Below are positions 34,228 through 44,190 of a DNA stretch of 64,000 nt, one piece after another. How positions within the stretch are numbered: position 1 is the first letter of the stretch; every line of letters begins with the position of its first letter. The stretch is from Candidatus Saccharimonadota bacterium (GTDB lineage Bacteria; Patescibacteriota; Saccharimonadia; Saccharimonadales; Saccharimonadaceae): positions 62,001 through 126,000 of the forward strand of contig CAJPQK010000002.1 of assembly GCA_905372835.1 (NCBI GenBank). The letters run 5' to 3'. Under the pieces are notes generated by a model that was not told the origin of the DNA, did no database searches, and saw only the letters and a program-made list of their open reading frames with translations. The position numbers and the translations under genes were made by a program.

Positions 34228-34887
34228 CTACTCCTCGGCTTCTTGATAGCCGAACAAACGCTCTAACAGGTCTGTTGTCTTCTCTTGAGACGGCATAATG
34301 ATTCGATTACCGACCGCATCTGTTAATATGATACAGTCTTCTTTCTCCCCCTGCTCATCTCCAGGAAATTGTACAGTTGCTCGAGAGTAGAGACCAATCT
34401 CTGCTGCCCTATGCTCAATATCAGCCACTTCCTGTAGCTCATCGCCCCTCGACACAACCAACCCTGCTGGAGAATCCTGCCTTTGCTCTATCATTTCCAA
34501 AGACCCAGAGGTCAGCACAACGGACAGACCGGTCGATTTTAGCTGCTCATAGTCATCTGGTGTCAATTTCATCATATTTGGCATCGTCATACCCTGACGC
34601 TGAGCAATGTGGTTATAATATGCCGATCGCATGAATGAAAGGTCTCCAAAAATTACATCCTCAAGATGAGACTGAAGCACTGAGTCCTGAGTATTATTCT
34701 CTCCTGAGTCATCCAAGGCCAAGACAACCGACTTTCCATCAATTCTTCCCCGAGCTATAAATCCTTTCACTTTGACCGATTCATCAGGACTGAACGACAT
34801 TTCCTCAGGCAGCCTGTATGTCTTGGTAACAGATGGTAACGGCAAGGTACCTGATGTTTGTTTGACAGTGTCAATTGAATGTTCCAT
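34228..34887 (-). CDS. Hypothetical protein
   Basis: 219 residues, unrecognised. It is acidic and beta-rich, with KVKGFIARGRIDGKSVVLALDD near 40-60, IFGDLSFMRSAYYNHIA near 87-103 and a C-terminal CIILTDAVGNRIIMPSQ strand pair. No membrane segment or signal peptide. The extended -10 TGgTATAAT (hexamer 34895-34900) is 7 nt before the ATG, so the mRNA is probably leaderless and monocistronic. It shares a short (V/F)(W/F)GDL(A/S)F motif with the unknown at 18208-18804. Confidence 0.6.
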   Translation of the reverse strand: MEHSIDTVKQTSGTLPLPSVTKTYRLPEEMSFSPDESVKVKGFIARGRIDGKSVVLALDDSGENNTQDSVLQSHLEDVIFGDLSFMRSAYYNHIAQRQGMTMPNMMKLTPDDYEQLKSTGLSVVLTSGSLEMIEQRQDSPAGLVVSRGDELQEVADIEHRAAEIGLYSRATVQFPGDEQGEKEDCIILTDAVGNRIIMPSQEKTTDLLERLFGYQEAEE

Positions 34888-34924
34888 GCGGCTTATTATA
34901 CCACATAATATCCTTATTTGTCAA

Positions 34925-35587
34925 TCAAGGCAGCCTCCAGTCAATTGCCCCACGACCATTCCGCACCAGAAAATCATTCGCACGCGAAAACGGTTTACTG
35001 CCAAAAAATCCCCGATTCGCAGAAAACGGCGATGGATGAGCACTGCTAATCTTCAGGTGACGGCTATCTGTGATCACCTGCCCAACCTTTTGCGCATGCG
35101 CTCCCCACAGTATAAATACCAGCGGCCGGTCATAATCATTCAACATTGCCAGTAATCGCTGGGAGAACTCCATCCAGCCATAGTTTGCATGACTACCAGC
35201 CTGACCTCGCCTAACACTCCAGCTAGTATTCATCAGCAATACGCCTTGTTTACCCCATGGCTCCAAAAAACCACTAGTCGGCATATCCACCCCAAGATCG
35301 TCAACCAGTTCCTTAAAGATATTCTGCAAACTTGGCGGTAATTTAACTCCTGGTTTAACCGAAAAACTCATGCCATGTGCCTGACCCGGTCCATGATACG
35401 GATCTTGCCCAATGATAACTACTTTCACCTTGTCCAGTGGACAAGCGGCAAAACAAGAAAACATATCTTGCCGTGCTGGGTATACTTCGTACTGATCGCG
35501 CTCAGCGTCTACCCGATTCATCAACACTCGAAAATACAGCTGCTGAGCCTCAGCTTCAACAAACTCGCGCCATGTTGAAAATGCCAT
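34925..35587 (-). CDS. ung: Uracil-DNA glycosylase (family 1)
   Basis: 220 residues. It excises uracil from DNA in base excision repair. Motif A with the catalytic Asp is GQDPYHGPGQAHGMSFSV (about 57-74), followed by LLMNTSWSVRRG and motif B HPSPFSANRGFFGS with the catalytic His. All key residues are present. It lies 4 bp after the PRTase-like gene on the same strand. Confidence 0.97.
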   Translation of the reverse strand: MAFSTWREFVEAEAQQLYFRVLMNRVDAERDQYEVYPARQDMFSCFAACPLDKVKVVIIGQDPYHGPGQAHGMSFSVKPGVKLPPSLQNIFKELVDDLGVDMPTSGFLEPWGKQGVLLMNTSWSVRRGQAGSHANYGWMEFSQRLLAMLNDYDRPLVFILWGAHAQKVGQVITDSRHLKISSAHPSPFSANRGFFGSKPFSRANDFLVRNGRGAIDWRLP

Positions 35588-35591
35588 ATAT

Positions 35592-36719
35592 TTATTTAAT
35601 CACGTTTGAGTCACGTGACCTAGCGTACTGTAAACGCTGGCGAAAGGTCGTCTGATAGTCGTCTCGGTGATACGGTCGCGCAACTTGCACGCCTGGTGGC
35701 ATTGCAACTTCCTCTCCAAGCACAGAGCCGATATCAAACGCCAACGAGTAGTCCGACGAATGTGACCCTGCAATATACGTACTAAAAAGCTCGGATGAAC
35801 TATTTGCCCAATAATACGCGCGGACTGGCACATACTGCCCCCCATTCATACGAAAGCCTACTTTCAGCCTTTCCTCATTGGCAATCGCTAGTTGAACTTC
35901 TATATGGTCTCTCAAGTCCGGATGTCGCCTCAAGAAACACTGTTGCTGTTCCGCGATCTCTATACCACTACTTGTCCAGTCGTCCAGCATGATGATATCA
36001 ACATTTTCTTTAGGCAAGTTCACCAATTCCCCCTCATCGATGAGCAGCCTATCAGCATATTGGGTCAACTCATCATCAGAAAACTCCCTCATGATCAACT
36101 CCATGAAATATTCGTCACTTTTTATTTTTCCTTCTGGGGCGACATAGTCAGCACATTCCATGTTACCAATTTCGCCCAGCATCACAAACAATGCTTTATC
36201 AGAGTGTGCGTCCAGTCGATGCTTCCAATACGTCGCGATTCCGCATGCCGCCTCCATGAGCTCCGGCTCACCAACATAGTTGAGATGATTCCGGATTTTA
36301 GACAATCGTGAGGTACGCGCCAAATCATCACTTCGCGCACACAACCCAGAAAACAATGCTGAAATTGTCTGCTGCTCCGTTTGCACTGAAAAATCTGCTC
36401 GAGTCAAGGCGTCAACTTCGCGCGAAAGCAACGCACGCCTGCCAATCACACTGCGTACATTATTTTCCCTGTCACGTTCTCTGTTGCTCATCAGCTCCGC
36501 CAACGTCGGTGCTCGCTTTACGCAGTGGTCTATTTCCATCCGATGTGATATCTCTTCTGAAGACACCTCTTCAAACGGCTCAAGTGGATGAACTGAAACA
36601 GAACCCTGCTCATACAGATTGTACATCACCTGATTTTGGTCATATGCAGGCTCTCTGCTCAGACTGGCTTGCCCGACTCTGCGCAGTCGCGCGGGGATCA
36701 TGTTTTTAAGCTTAACCAT
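35592..36719 (-). CDS. Hypothetical protein with PRTase-like motif
   Basis: 375 residues from ATG 36719 (GTG 36737 would run through the -10). The family is not recognised. The C-terminal half has VDIIMLDDWTSSGIEIAEQQ (about residues 237-256), which resembles the PRPP-binding loop (DDxxTSG) of phosphoribosyltransferase-fold proteins, preceded by aliphatic strand residues. The N-terminal part is helical and charged. It precedes ung by 4 bp and may be cotranscribed with it. The promoter TTGACA-17-TATAAT is strong, with 9 nt between -10 and ATG, and an 11-bp inverted repeat flanks it. Confidence 0.6.
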   Translation of the reverse strand: MVKLKNMIPARLRRVGQASLSREPAYDQNQVMYNLYEQGSVSVHPLEPFEEVSSEEISHRMEIDHCVKRAPTLAELMSNRERDRENNVRSVIGRRALLSREVDALTRADFSVQTEQQTISALFSGLCARSDDLARTSRLSKIRNHLNYVGEPELMEAACGIATYWKHRLDAHSDKALFVMLGEIGNMECADYVAPEGKIKSDEYFMELIMREFSDDELTQYADRLLIDEGELVNLPKENVDIIMLDDWTSSGIEIAEQQQCFLRRHPDLRDHIEVQLAIANEERLKVGFRMNGGQYVPVRAYYWANSSSELFSTYIAGSHSSDYSLAFDIGSVLGEEVAMPPGVQVARPYHRDDYQTTFRQRLQYARSRDSNVIK

Positions 36720-36760
36720 ATTGACAATATTATACACACAAATACCTAAATTGTCAATAT
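36718..36760. promoter_or_regulatory. Promoter of the PRTase-like gene within an 11-bp inverted repeat
   Basis: On the minus strand TTGACA (36752-36757), 17 bp, TATAAT (36729-36734), then ATG 36719. ATATTGACAAT (36718-36728) and ATTGTCAATAT (36750-36760) are perfect inverted copies 21 bp apart; one covers the -35, the other the start codon. The right arm also touches the -35 zone of the divergent prfA promoter. Confidence 0.6.
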
Positions 36761-36780
36761 GCTGCGTCCTTCTTCTGTGC

Positions 36781-36786
36781 TATAAT
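36781..36786 (+). promoter_or_regulatory. -10 element of prfA (extended)
   Basis: TGcTATAAT on the plus strand with 9 nt to ATG 36796; no Shine-Dalgarno. Confidence 0.5.
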
Positions 36787-36795
36787 ACAACTCAT

Positions 36796-37866
<1,071 letters not shown>

Positions 37867-37875
37867 CGAAGAACT

Positions 37876-38967
37876 CTATTCCGCAATATCGTGCTTGATG
37901 TCATTGTATCGTTTACTATATTCTCCCATATTGACACGATGTGTAGAATCAGGCAGTACAGCAACCATTGCACCACCACCCTTAATAGCTACCTCTGCAC
38001 GACCCATAAAATCATCGGCTATTTCGTTAATCTTCAACTTTTTACGTCCTCTTTTACTAATCACCCCTCGTTCGGCTAATCGTTTATATTCAAGATACTC
38101 TCGCTCAACCCCTTTAACTGCAAGTAGTTCAGCCTCTTCTGGATCTGTCGTTGCATAATACGACAAACCAAGCTGACTGGCGGCTTGCTCCCTGGCACGT
38201 ATTTCATCATCATTTTTTGCTATATATACTGAGGTCCAAGGATGCGATGCAAATGATGACGCCAGCTCGTTGACAGGCACAGTATCAATACGCCTCGTGA
38301 ACACATGTGGTAACCACTTACCATGTTCCGCAGCCTCACGAGCGCGCTCTTCCTCTGGATTATGGTAATATCCTTTCAGATGTACTCCCAATAACGCCGC
38401 AGCCACAGTATTATTTGCAACCAACGCAGAGAGCACGCTATTTTTTATCTCTTCAGAGTTAAAATACACACCGGACGCATAAGCAAGAGCCCCCAAAGCA
38501 TGAATTATAATGGCCTGCTTACGTAATCTTTCTTTAGATATTGAGCTCCCCAGTGTGTATAACAAATTTTTCTTTTGGAAGTCAATTTCCCCATCTATTG
38601 CGTCCTTAACATGGCACAGCTCATGCCGTAGCGTAGCCTCGGAGTCAGAGTTGTAGTCAATCCCGATAACAACATCAAGCCCTCCCTCACTATCATCACT
38701 TACATACCCTAATTCATCACTCCCTAGGTACGAAGAATCTTCTGTACCAGTGACGATTAGTGACAAATCACCCCAACACTGCTCCGGTATTTCAGCATGC
38801 TCAAGATATTTTTCTAGTCGTTCTTCAGAAAGGTCAACAACTTCACCGGGTACTAGCTCGGCACCTAGCTTGCGATCAAACTGAATCTTTGGAAAATCAT
38901 GATCAACGGTCACAATACCTTCACAAGAAGGAAAATCTACTTCCAATTTGTTCACACGCTTCCTCAT
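37876..38967 (-). CDS. Putative zincin metallopeptidase (HExxH), unknown family
   Basis: 363 residues from ATG 38967 with GAAGAG 9 nt upstream (TTG 38976 is possible). The motif ATLRHELCHVKD (around 130-141) is a classic HExxH zinc site, and YYHNPEEERAREAAEHGKW about 70 residues later could supply a third Glu ligand. Two hydrophobic helices lie between them (IIIHALGALAYASGVYF and SVLSALVANNTVAAALLGVHL), so the protein may be membrane-associated. No known family assigned. It is convergent with prfA (9 bp apart) and divergent from prmC. Confidence 0.65.
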   Translation of the reverse strand: MRKRVNKLEVDFPSCEGIVTVDHDFPKIQFDRKLGAELVPGEVVDLSEERLEKYLEHAEIPEQCWGDLSLIVTGTEDSSYLGSDELGYVSDDSEGGLDVVIGIDYNSDSEATLRHELCHVKDAIDGEIDFQKKNLLYTLGSSISKERLRKQAIIIHALGALAYASGVYFNSEEIKNSVLSALVANNTVAAALLGVHLKGYYHNPEEERAREAAEHGKWLPHVFTRRIDTVPVNELASSFASHPWTSVYIAKNDDEIRAREQAASQLGLSYYATTDPEEAELLAVKGVEREYLEYKRLAERGVISKRGRKKLKINEIADDFMGRAEVAIKGGGAMVAVLPDSTHRVNMGEYSKRYNDIKHDIAE

Positions 38968-39047
38968 ATATGCCAACTCTTCCCGTGCCGCCTAGTACTC
39001 ACGTTGATTATGAAATTTCTCTTCAATAGTGTATAATCTAGCATATA

Positions 39048-39890
39048 ATGCAAGAAAAGTCAACCATAGTATCCTGGCTAACAACCGCCACTAACATGTT
39101 AAAGCAAGCCGACATTACATCAGCCCGATTAGATGCGGAGCTCATTTTAGCTAATACTTTGCGCAAAAACCGAACATACCTTCATGCGCATCTAGATGAA
39201 GAGATTGATCAGCGGCGCGTTGACATCGCAGAAGCACGGCTTAGCCTGCGCCTGGACCGAGTGCCACTGGCGTATATCCTGGGCAAGAAGGAATTTTACG
39301 GACGAGAGTTTGACGTATCACCCAGTGTCTTGGTTCCTCGCCCTGAATCAGAAGAAATGATCAATATGCTACTGAAATTGGCACCGCAAGACAACCAACC
39401 AAGGACACTCATCGACGTAGGGACCGGTTCTGGCTGTCTGGGAATTACTGCAGCACTTGAACTGCCAGATAATTGGCATGTTGTTCTGTCAGATATCAGC
39501 TCTAAGGCCCTCTCGGTGGCAGAAAAAAATGCCAAAAAACTGGGCGCTAACGTCTTCATTCAAAAACAATCTCTGCTGCTTGGTCAATTTGAGAAGCTCG
39601 ACTGTATCTTAGCGAATTTACCATATGTAGACAAGGGCTGGAAGAATACTTCTCCAGAGCTGCACCATGAACCGCCAGAGGCCTTGTATGCTGGTGAGGG
39701 CGGACTTAAGTTGATCCGAGAACTCATCCAACAAGCGCCAAAGCATCTTACCGACCAAGAACTACTGCTCATCGAAGCAGACGAAGAGCAACACCAGACG
39801 ATTATAGCCTTTGGCAGGCAAAACGGCTTTTTACATTTGGAGACCAGCGGGCTAATCGTGGCACTACGATTTGTAGGAACCAAGCGTTAA
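39048..39890 (+). CDS. prmC: Release factor glutamine methyltransferase
   Basis: 280 residues. It methylates the glutamine of the GGQ motif in RF1 and RF2 using SAM. It has the N-terminal helical domain, VLVPRPESEEMI, the SAM loop DVGTGSGCLGI (about 120-130) and the catalytic N-x-PY motif as NLPY, with Leu in place of the usual Pro of NPPY. TATAAT is found 10 nt before the ATG. The end overlaps the convergent htrA gene by 27 nt. Confidence 0.94.
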   Translation: MQEKSTIVSWLTTATNMLKQADITSARLDAELILANTLRKNRTYLHAHLDEEIDQRRVDIAEARLSLRLDRVPLAYILGKKEFYGREFDVSPSVLVPRPESEEMINMLLKLAPQDNQPRTLIDVGTGSGCLGITAALELPDNWHVVLSDISSKALSVAEKNAKKLGANVFIQKQSLLLGQFEKLDCILANLPYVDKGWKNTSPELHHEPPEALYAGEGGLKLIRELIQQAPKHLTDQELLLIEADEEQHQTIIAFGRQNGFLHLETSGLIVALRFVGTKR

Positions 39891-41030
39891 TGTCAGCTTC
39901 TGCTCTCTGTTATTCCTGATGACCGTCAATTCCACGGTTTCACCCGGCAAATATTCGCCAATCAAGCTTGTCAGGCCACCATGCTCTCCAACGGTTTTGT
40001 CATTAACCTTGGTGATGATATCACCAGATTTGATCCCTGCTCTGTCCGCTGGACCACCCTGCTGCACTAATTGTCCAGAAACACCACCGACAAAAGCACC
40101 ATTTTTGACTGACAGTTTATTTGCGGCCCTCGTTTCTGGCGTCACCTCCAGATAGCGCACACCAATGTATGATTTATTAATCTCACCTTTTTCCAGAACA
40201 CTGCGTATCAATCCTTTGGCTGCGCCTATCGGGATGGCGAAGCCAATGCTTTGGGCATCCTCGACGATAGCGGTATTAATGCCGATGACTTGACCAGCCA
40301 TATTTAACAGCGGACCACCTGAGTTGCCTGGATTGATGGCAGCATCAGTCTGTAACAGGTCTGTTAGTGATTCAGGCTTCTGATCTTGATCGTCATCACT
40401 ACCTGATGAAGCCTGGAGCGGGCGCCCCTTCCCTGAGATAATACCACTAGTAACAGTGTTTTGGAATTTACCAAGTGAATTGCCGATAGCAATGACTTTT
40501 TGCCCCACGCGAACAGTGCTTGAGTCGCCAATAGTCGCTGGCGACAGGTTGTCGACACCGCTAATCTTCAAGAACGCGATATCGTTCAGTGGATCAACCC
40601 CCACTAGCTTGACGTTGGTGTGGCGGTCGCCCGAGCCAGTGATGATTTGGAAGGACCGTCCACCATTTACTACGTGCTTATTCGTCAAAATATAGCCATC
40701 TTTACTAATGATCACGCCAGTTCCAGCGTTCTCCTGTGACCTAAAACCATTACTTTTTACGGTGATGATCGATACGACGCTCGGCGATACCTGATTGACG
40801 ATTTTTGATACATTGGACTCTTCAGCGGTCACCGTCAGATTGCCATCAACTGCTGGACCATGTGTACTAGCGAGCTTTGGCCGCAACACCGTCAGTAGCA
40901 GCACACTGCCAATCGTAATCATCAACAAAAATAGCGCTGCTATGGCAACCCAGATAGCCATCATTCGTCGCCGCGACAGTGTAATCACCTGCGCGCTGTT
41001 ATTTGGCTGTTCTATCCCCACCTCTGTCAT
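39864..41030 (-). CDS. htrA: HtrA/DegP-like serine protease with PDZ domain
   Basis: 388 residues: a cytoplasmic N-terminus, one membrane helix (about 24-48), a trypsin-like domain with the triad His119 (TNKHVV), Asp150 (DPLNDIAFLKI) and Ser237 (NPGNSGGPLLN), and one PDZ domain (about 295-385). It is membrane-anchored with the protease outside, for quality control of exported proteins. It begins 3 bp after the membrane protein gene at 41034 and is likely cotranscribed with it. Confidence 0.95.
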   Translation of the reverse strand: MTEVGIEQPNNSAQVITLSRRRMMAIWVAIAALFLLMITIGSVLLLTVLRPKLASTHGPAVDGNLTVTAEESNVSKIVNQVSPSVVSIITVKSNGFRSQENAGTGVIISKDGYILTNKHVVNGGRSFQIITGSGDRHTNVKLVGVDPLNDIAFLKISGVDNLSPATIGDSSTVRVGQKVIAIGNSLGKFQNTVTSGIISGKGRPLQASSGSDDDQDQKPESLTDLLQTDAAINPGNSGGPLLNMAGQVIGINTAIVEDAQSIGFAIPIGAAKGLIRSVLEKGEINKSYIGVRYLEVTPETRAANKLSVKNGAFVGGVSGQLVQQGGPADRAGIKSGDIITKVNDKTVGEHGGLTSLIGEYLPGETVELTVIRNNREQKLTLTLGSYKS

Positions 41031-41033
41031 CTA

Positions 41034-41807
41034 TCAAATCCTCGTTACCGTGTTGAAAAATAGTAATATAACGCCTATCACCGCCACGGAAAACAAAATT
41101 GGCGGCATGATTTCACTCCGTACGACCGCGCCGTTTTTCTTCCATGATCGATAGACCCGCTCACCCAAGAAAGATATCAAAAGCAAAATAATAGTCACCT
41201 GCGGAAGTTTGATCACGGTGAGTCCTGGTATAGCATAGGCAAAGGTCCAGTAGTACGCCAGCCAACCAATCTCCGCAAACATAATTCCCCAGATGGAGCT
41301 CAGTAGAACTGTTTGATCTTCTTTGTAGCTAACCAGGAAATGTCGCGCTGCGCTATAGCCAATAACCATTGAACCAGCAACAACTGCAATGTCTGGCAAC
41401 AAATAGCCAATGGAGAACAACGCTACCGTACCAAATAAAATAGCAACAGCCGACTGCAACATCATTTGCCAGCGCTTTGACATCGGCTTAATGATGACGA
41501 GCCAAATGACATAAAAGGCTGTGAACGCAATTTGGACGGCAATGTTACCTACGGACAGGTATAGCAATGCCACGACGCTCAATCCAACGATCAAGTCTAC
41601 CAAGTTAGACTGGATATTCGTCCACCAAAAACGCGGCCTCACCGCCAGTACACGCCACTTACTCAAAATAACCAGCACCACCGCAGCCACTGGTGATTGC
41701 ACCATGAGTGTAATACCAAATAATGCCAAAGCTAAGCTGATATTCAAAAGATGGTAAACCACCTCACTAAAAAATGACTTGCGTTTAACGGTTCGCAGTA
41801 GCTCCAT
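41034..41807 (-). CDS. Polytopic membrane protein of unknown function
   Basis: 257 residues with about seven hydrophobic segments (roughly 20-50, 65-85, 90-108, 118-138, 140-160, 175-205 and 230-252) and basic loops on one side. I see no family motif. It shares a transcript with htrA (3-bp gap), so it may have an envelope quality-control or membrane-biogenesis role. TATAAT (41816-41821) lies 8 nt before the ATG, and this promoter overlaps the -35 of the divergent lepB. Confidence 0.65.
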   Translation of the reverse strand: MELLRTVKRKSFFSEVVYHLLNISLALALFGITLMVQSPVAAVVLVILSKWRVLAVRPRFWWTNIQSNLVDLIVGLSVVALLYLSVGNIAVQIAFTAFYVIWLVIIKPMSKRWQMMLQSAVAILFGTVALFSIGYLLPDIAVVAGSMVIGYSAARHFLVSYKEDQTVLLSSIWGIMFAEIGWLAYYWTFAYAIPGLTVIKLPQVTIILLLISFLGERVYRSWKKNGAVVRSEIMPPILFSVAVIGVILLFFNTVTRI

Positions 41808-41812
41808 ATCTC

Positions 41813-41842
41813 TTGATTATATCACACTATACAGGCTATACT
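41813..41842. promoter_or_regulatory. Overlapping divergent promoters of lepB and the 41034-41807 gene
   Basis: Plus strand: TTGATT (41813-41818), 18 bp, TATACT (41837-41842), 7 nt to the lepB ATG. Minus strand: TATAAT (41816-41821), 8 nt to ATG 41807. The two core promoters physically overlap, so polymerase can serve only one direction at a time. Confidence 0.6.
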
Positions 41843-41849
41843 AAATAGG

Positions 41850-42455
41850 ATGGATGCAACTTTTCTTGATCGACACCCAAAGATTCGTGACAGCTTGGGG
41901 CTAATCGTTTTTGTTGTTGGCGTGGTGGTCGGCACTCTGCTGATTAACACCTTTATTTTTCGTAATTTTACTGTTCAAGGTGCCAGTATGGAACCGACCA
42001 TGCATACCGGTGACCGCTTGATTGTCAATCGATTACCAGTGACGGCAGCGCAAATCAAGAACAAACGCTACGTTCCTGAGAGAGGCCAGACAATTGTCTT
42101 TAAAAACCCAAATTTCAACTCTTCGTCAAACAAAGATGAGTACATTGTGAAGCGAGTCATTGCGTTTGCTGGCGAGCGCGTTACGGTTAAGGACGGCGTT
42201 GTTACGGTATATAATAGCGCTCACATCCACGGGTTCAATCCTGATACCACGGTGAATAAAAACGAGCCCGGCCAGCCAACCTCTGGCGATGTCGATACCA
42301 CTGTGCCAGAAGGAACTATTTTCGTCATGGGCGACCACCGACAAGAGAATTATTCGTGTGATTCCAGGAACTGCATGGGACCAATACCGCTATATGACAT
42401 CGTCGGACCAGTCTCCATGAGAATCTGGCCAATCAATAAAATCCGTGGATTTTAG
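41850..42455 (+). CDS. lepB: Signal peptidase I
   Basis: 201 residues. It cleaves signal peptides of Sec-exported proteins at the outer face of the membrane. One N-terminal helix (16-38) is followed by the catalytic Ser46 (GASMEPT), Lys101 in YIVKRVIAF, and box E GDHRQENYSCDSR (normally GDNR...S.DSR, so His replaces Asn). A Cys pair near the end is unusual. The mRNA looks leaderless (7 nt between -10 and ATG). It is convergent with parB; the stop codons touch. Confidence 0.93.
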   Translation: MDATFLDRHPKIRDSLGLIVFVVGVVVGTLLINTFIFRNFTVQGASMEPTMHTGDRLIVNRLPVTAAQIKNKRYVPERGQTIVFKNPNFNSSSNKDEYIVKRVIAFAGERVTVKDGVVTVYNSAHIHGFNPDTTVNKNEPGQPTSGDVDTTVPEGTIFVMGDHRQENYSCDSRNCMGPIPLYDIVGPVSMRIWPINKIRGF

Positions 42456-43331
42456 CTACTTTTTCAGTAGTTGATGAATACGCTCAAAATCAACAGCGTT
42501 TTTAAATGGTATGATAATTTGTCCAGCACCGCGCGTATTGGTGCGAATTTTAATCTTGGAGTTAAGTTTCTTAGTCAAATTTTGCACCACTTCCTCATGA
42601 GGAATTTCAACTGGACGGCGCTTTTCAAATGGATTCTTTTTGGACTCTTTCCAGAGGACTATCGCCTGCTCAATGCGGCGAGCAGACCACCCTTCAGTGA
42701 TGATTTTTTCCAGCAACTCTTCTGCCACTTCTTGAGGTACATTGATCAATGGTCGGGCCTGACCTTCAGTAATTTTATAGCTAAAAACAGCCTCCTGGAC
42801 GGCCTTTGGCAACTTTAGAAGGCGCATAGTATTGGAAATGGCGCTGACTGACTTGCCGCCAACTCGCTTGCCTATTTCATCCAGTGTTAAGTTAAACTGA
42901 TCGCGCAACTTAGCGTACGCTGTGGCAGTTTCTAAAGGGTTGAGATCGCGGCGCTGCAAGTTTTCAATCAAAGAGAGTTCCAAACGATGCTGACCACTCA
43001 AGGTGCGCACTAACGCTGGCACCTCTGTTAAGCCAGCCCTCTGGGCGGCGCGCCAACGACGTTCACCTGCAACAATCACATAGGCGCCTGCCTTACCTGT
43101 CACTACCAGCGGCTGCAAAATACCATGGATCTTTATCGACTCAGACAACTCATCAAGCGCCTCTTCATCAAACATCCGACGAGGCTGGTCAGGGTCAGCC
43201 ATGACTTGCTCAATTGGCAGTTGTTTGAGCTGACTGAGCCTGCCGTCTTGCTTGGCAGTTGGATCAAATGACTCATCAATCAGATTCGTCGGAATGAGTG
43301 AATCAAAACTACGGCCCAATCCTTTTTTCAT
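42456..43331 (-). CDS. parB: Chromosome partitioning protein ParB
   Basis: 291 residues. A CTP-dependent DNA clamp that binds parS. It has the N-terminal KKGLGRSFDSLIP segment, the CTP-binding region with ERRWRAAQRAG (GERRWRA box), the helix-turn-helix around LDEIGKRVGGKSVSAISNTMRLLKLP and a C-terminal dimerisation domain. The start shares an A with the parA stop (TGATG), so the two are translationally coupled. I did not find a consensus parS site in the immediate surroundings. Confidence 0.94.
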   Translation of the reverse strand: MKKGLGRSFDSLIPTNLIDESFDPTAKQDGRLSQLKQLPIEQVMADPDQPRRMFDEEALDELSESIKIHGILQPLVVTGKAGAYVIVAGERRWRAAQRAGLTEVPALVRTLSGQHRLELSLIENLQRRDLNPLETATAYAKLRDQFNLTLDEIGKRVGGKSVSAISNTMRLLKLPKAVQEAVFSYKITEGQARPLINVPQEVAEELLEKIITEGWSARRIEQAIVLWKESKKNPFEKRRPVEIPHEEVVQNLTKKLNSKIKIRTNTRGAGQIIIPFKNAVDFERIHQLLKK

Positions 43332-44095
43332 CAGCCAATCCTCCCTATGATTTCCTTGGTCAATGCCTTATATGCTCGTGCACCCTTGGAGAAGCGGTCA
43401 TACGCGCCAACCGGTAGTCCGTGGCTTGGCGCTTCAGCTAAGCGAATATTCCGTGGAATGGTGGTTTGGAAAACCCGATCCGGAAAATGCTTCTTAATCT
43501 CCTCATGAACCTGTGTTGACAGCGTTGTACGGCTATCCATCATGGTCGGCAGCACGCCCAGCAGATCAAGGGTTGGATTAAGCCCTTTGCGTATCAATTT
43601 CATAGTTTCCAGCAATTGACCCAACCCCTCCAGTGCATAAAACTCTGCCTGCACTGGCAATAAGATATAGTTTGCCGCAATCAAGCCATTAACCGTCAGC
43701 AGGCTCAAGCTCGGCGGGCTGTCAATGATGATGTAATCATAATACCCCTGTAGATTGTTGATAGCGCGCCGTAGTCTAATGAAACGCCCTTCAGCCTGTG
43801 CCAGCTCAACTTCAGTATTTGCCAAATGCGGCGTAGACGGAGCCAACGCTAGATTTTTATATTCTGTTTGAATGATGGCGCTCTGTAGTGTCGCCTGACC
43901 AGTGATCACCTCGGTCATCGTGCGCGATAGATTGGATTTATCAATCCCCAGACCACTGGTCGCGTTGCCCTGAGGGTCAAAGTCTATCAGCAATGTTTTT
44001 TTACCACTTTTTGCCAAATAATACGCAACATTAACACTTGTCGTTGTCTTGCCAACGCCGCCTTTTTGATTTGTCACCGCAATGATTTTTGTCAT
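43331..44095 (-). CDS. parA: Chromosome partitioning ATPase ParA (Soj type)
   Basis: 254 residues with the deviant Walker A KGGVGKTT (10-17), the second motif FDPQGNAT, and IIIDSPPSLSLLT as Walker B. It forms gradients on the nucleoid to move ParB-bound origins. The leader has GGGGAACGA before the ATG and TATAAT about 30 nt upstream. In many bacteria parAB lie near the origin; no dnaA boxes or dnaA gene are visible here. Confidence 0.95.
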   Translation of the reverse strand: MTKIIAVTNQKGGVGKTTTSVNVAYYLAKSGKKTLLIDFDPQGNATSGLGIDKSNLSRTMTEVITGQATLQSAIIQTEYKNLALAPSTPHLANTEVELAQAEGRFIRLRRAINNLQGYYDYIIIDSPPSLSLLTVNGLIAANYILLPVQAEFYALEGLGQLLETMKLIRKGLNPTLDLLGVLPTMMDSRTTLSTQVHEEIKKHFPDRVFQTTIPRNIRLAEAPSHGLPVGAYDRFSKGARAYKALTKEIIGRIG

Positions 44096-44154
44096 TCGTT
44101 CCCCTTTTTACCTGCCCTAATTATAGCATGAGCAAAACAGAAATAACAGACACC

Positions 44155-44181
44155 AAAAAACCGCTTCTCTGGTGGAAGCGG
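44155..44181 (-). terminator. Terminator downstream of rplU
   Basis: CCGCTTC (44161-44167) / GAAGCGG (44175-44181) form a 7-bp stem with a 7-nt loop; on the minus strand it is followed by TTTTTT (44155-44160). It lies 10 bp after the rplU stop. Confidence 0.85.
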
Positions 44182-44190
44182 CTCTTTCAA

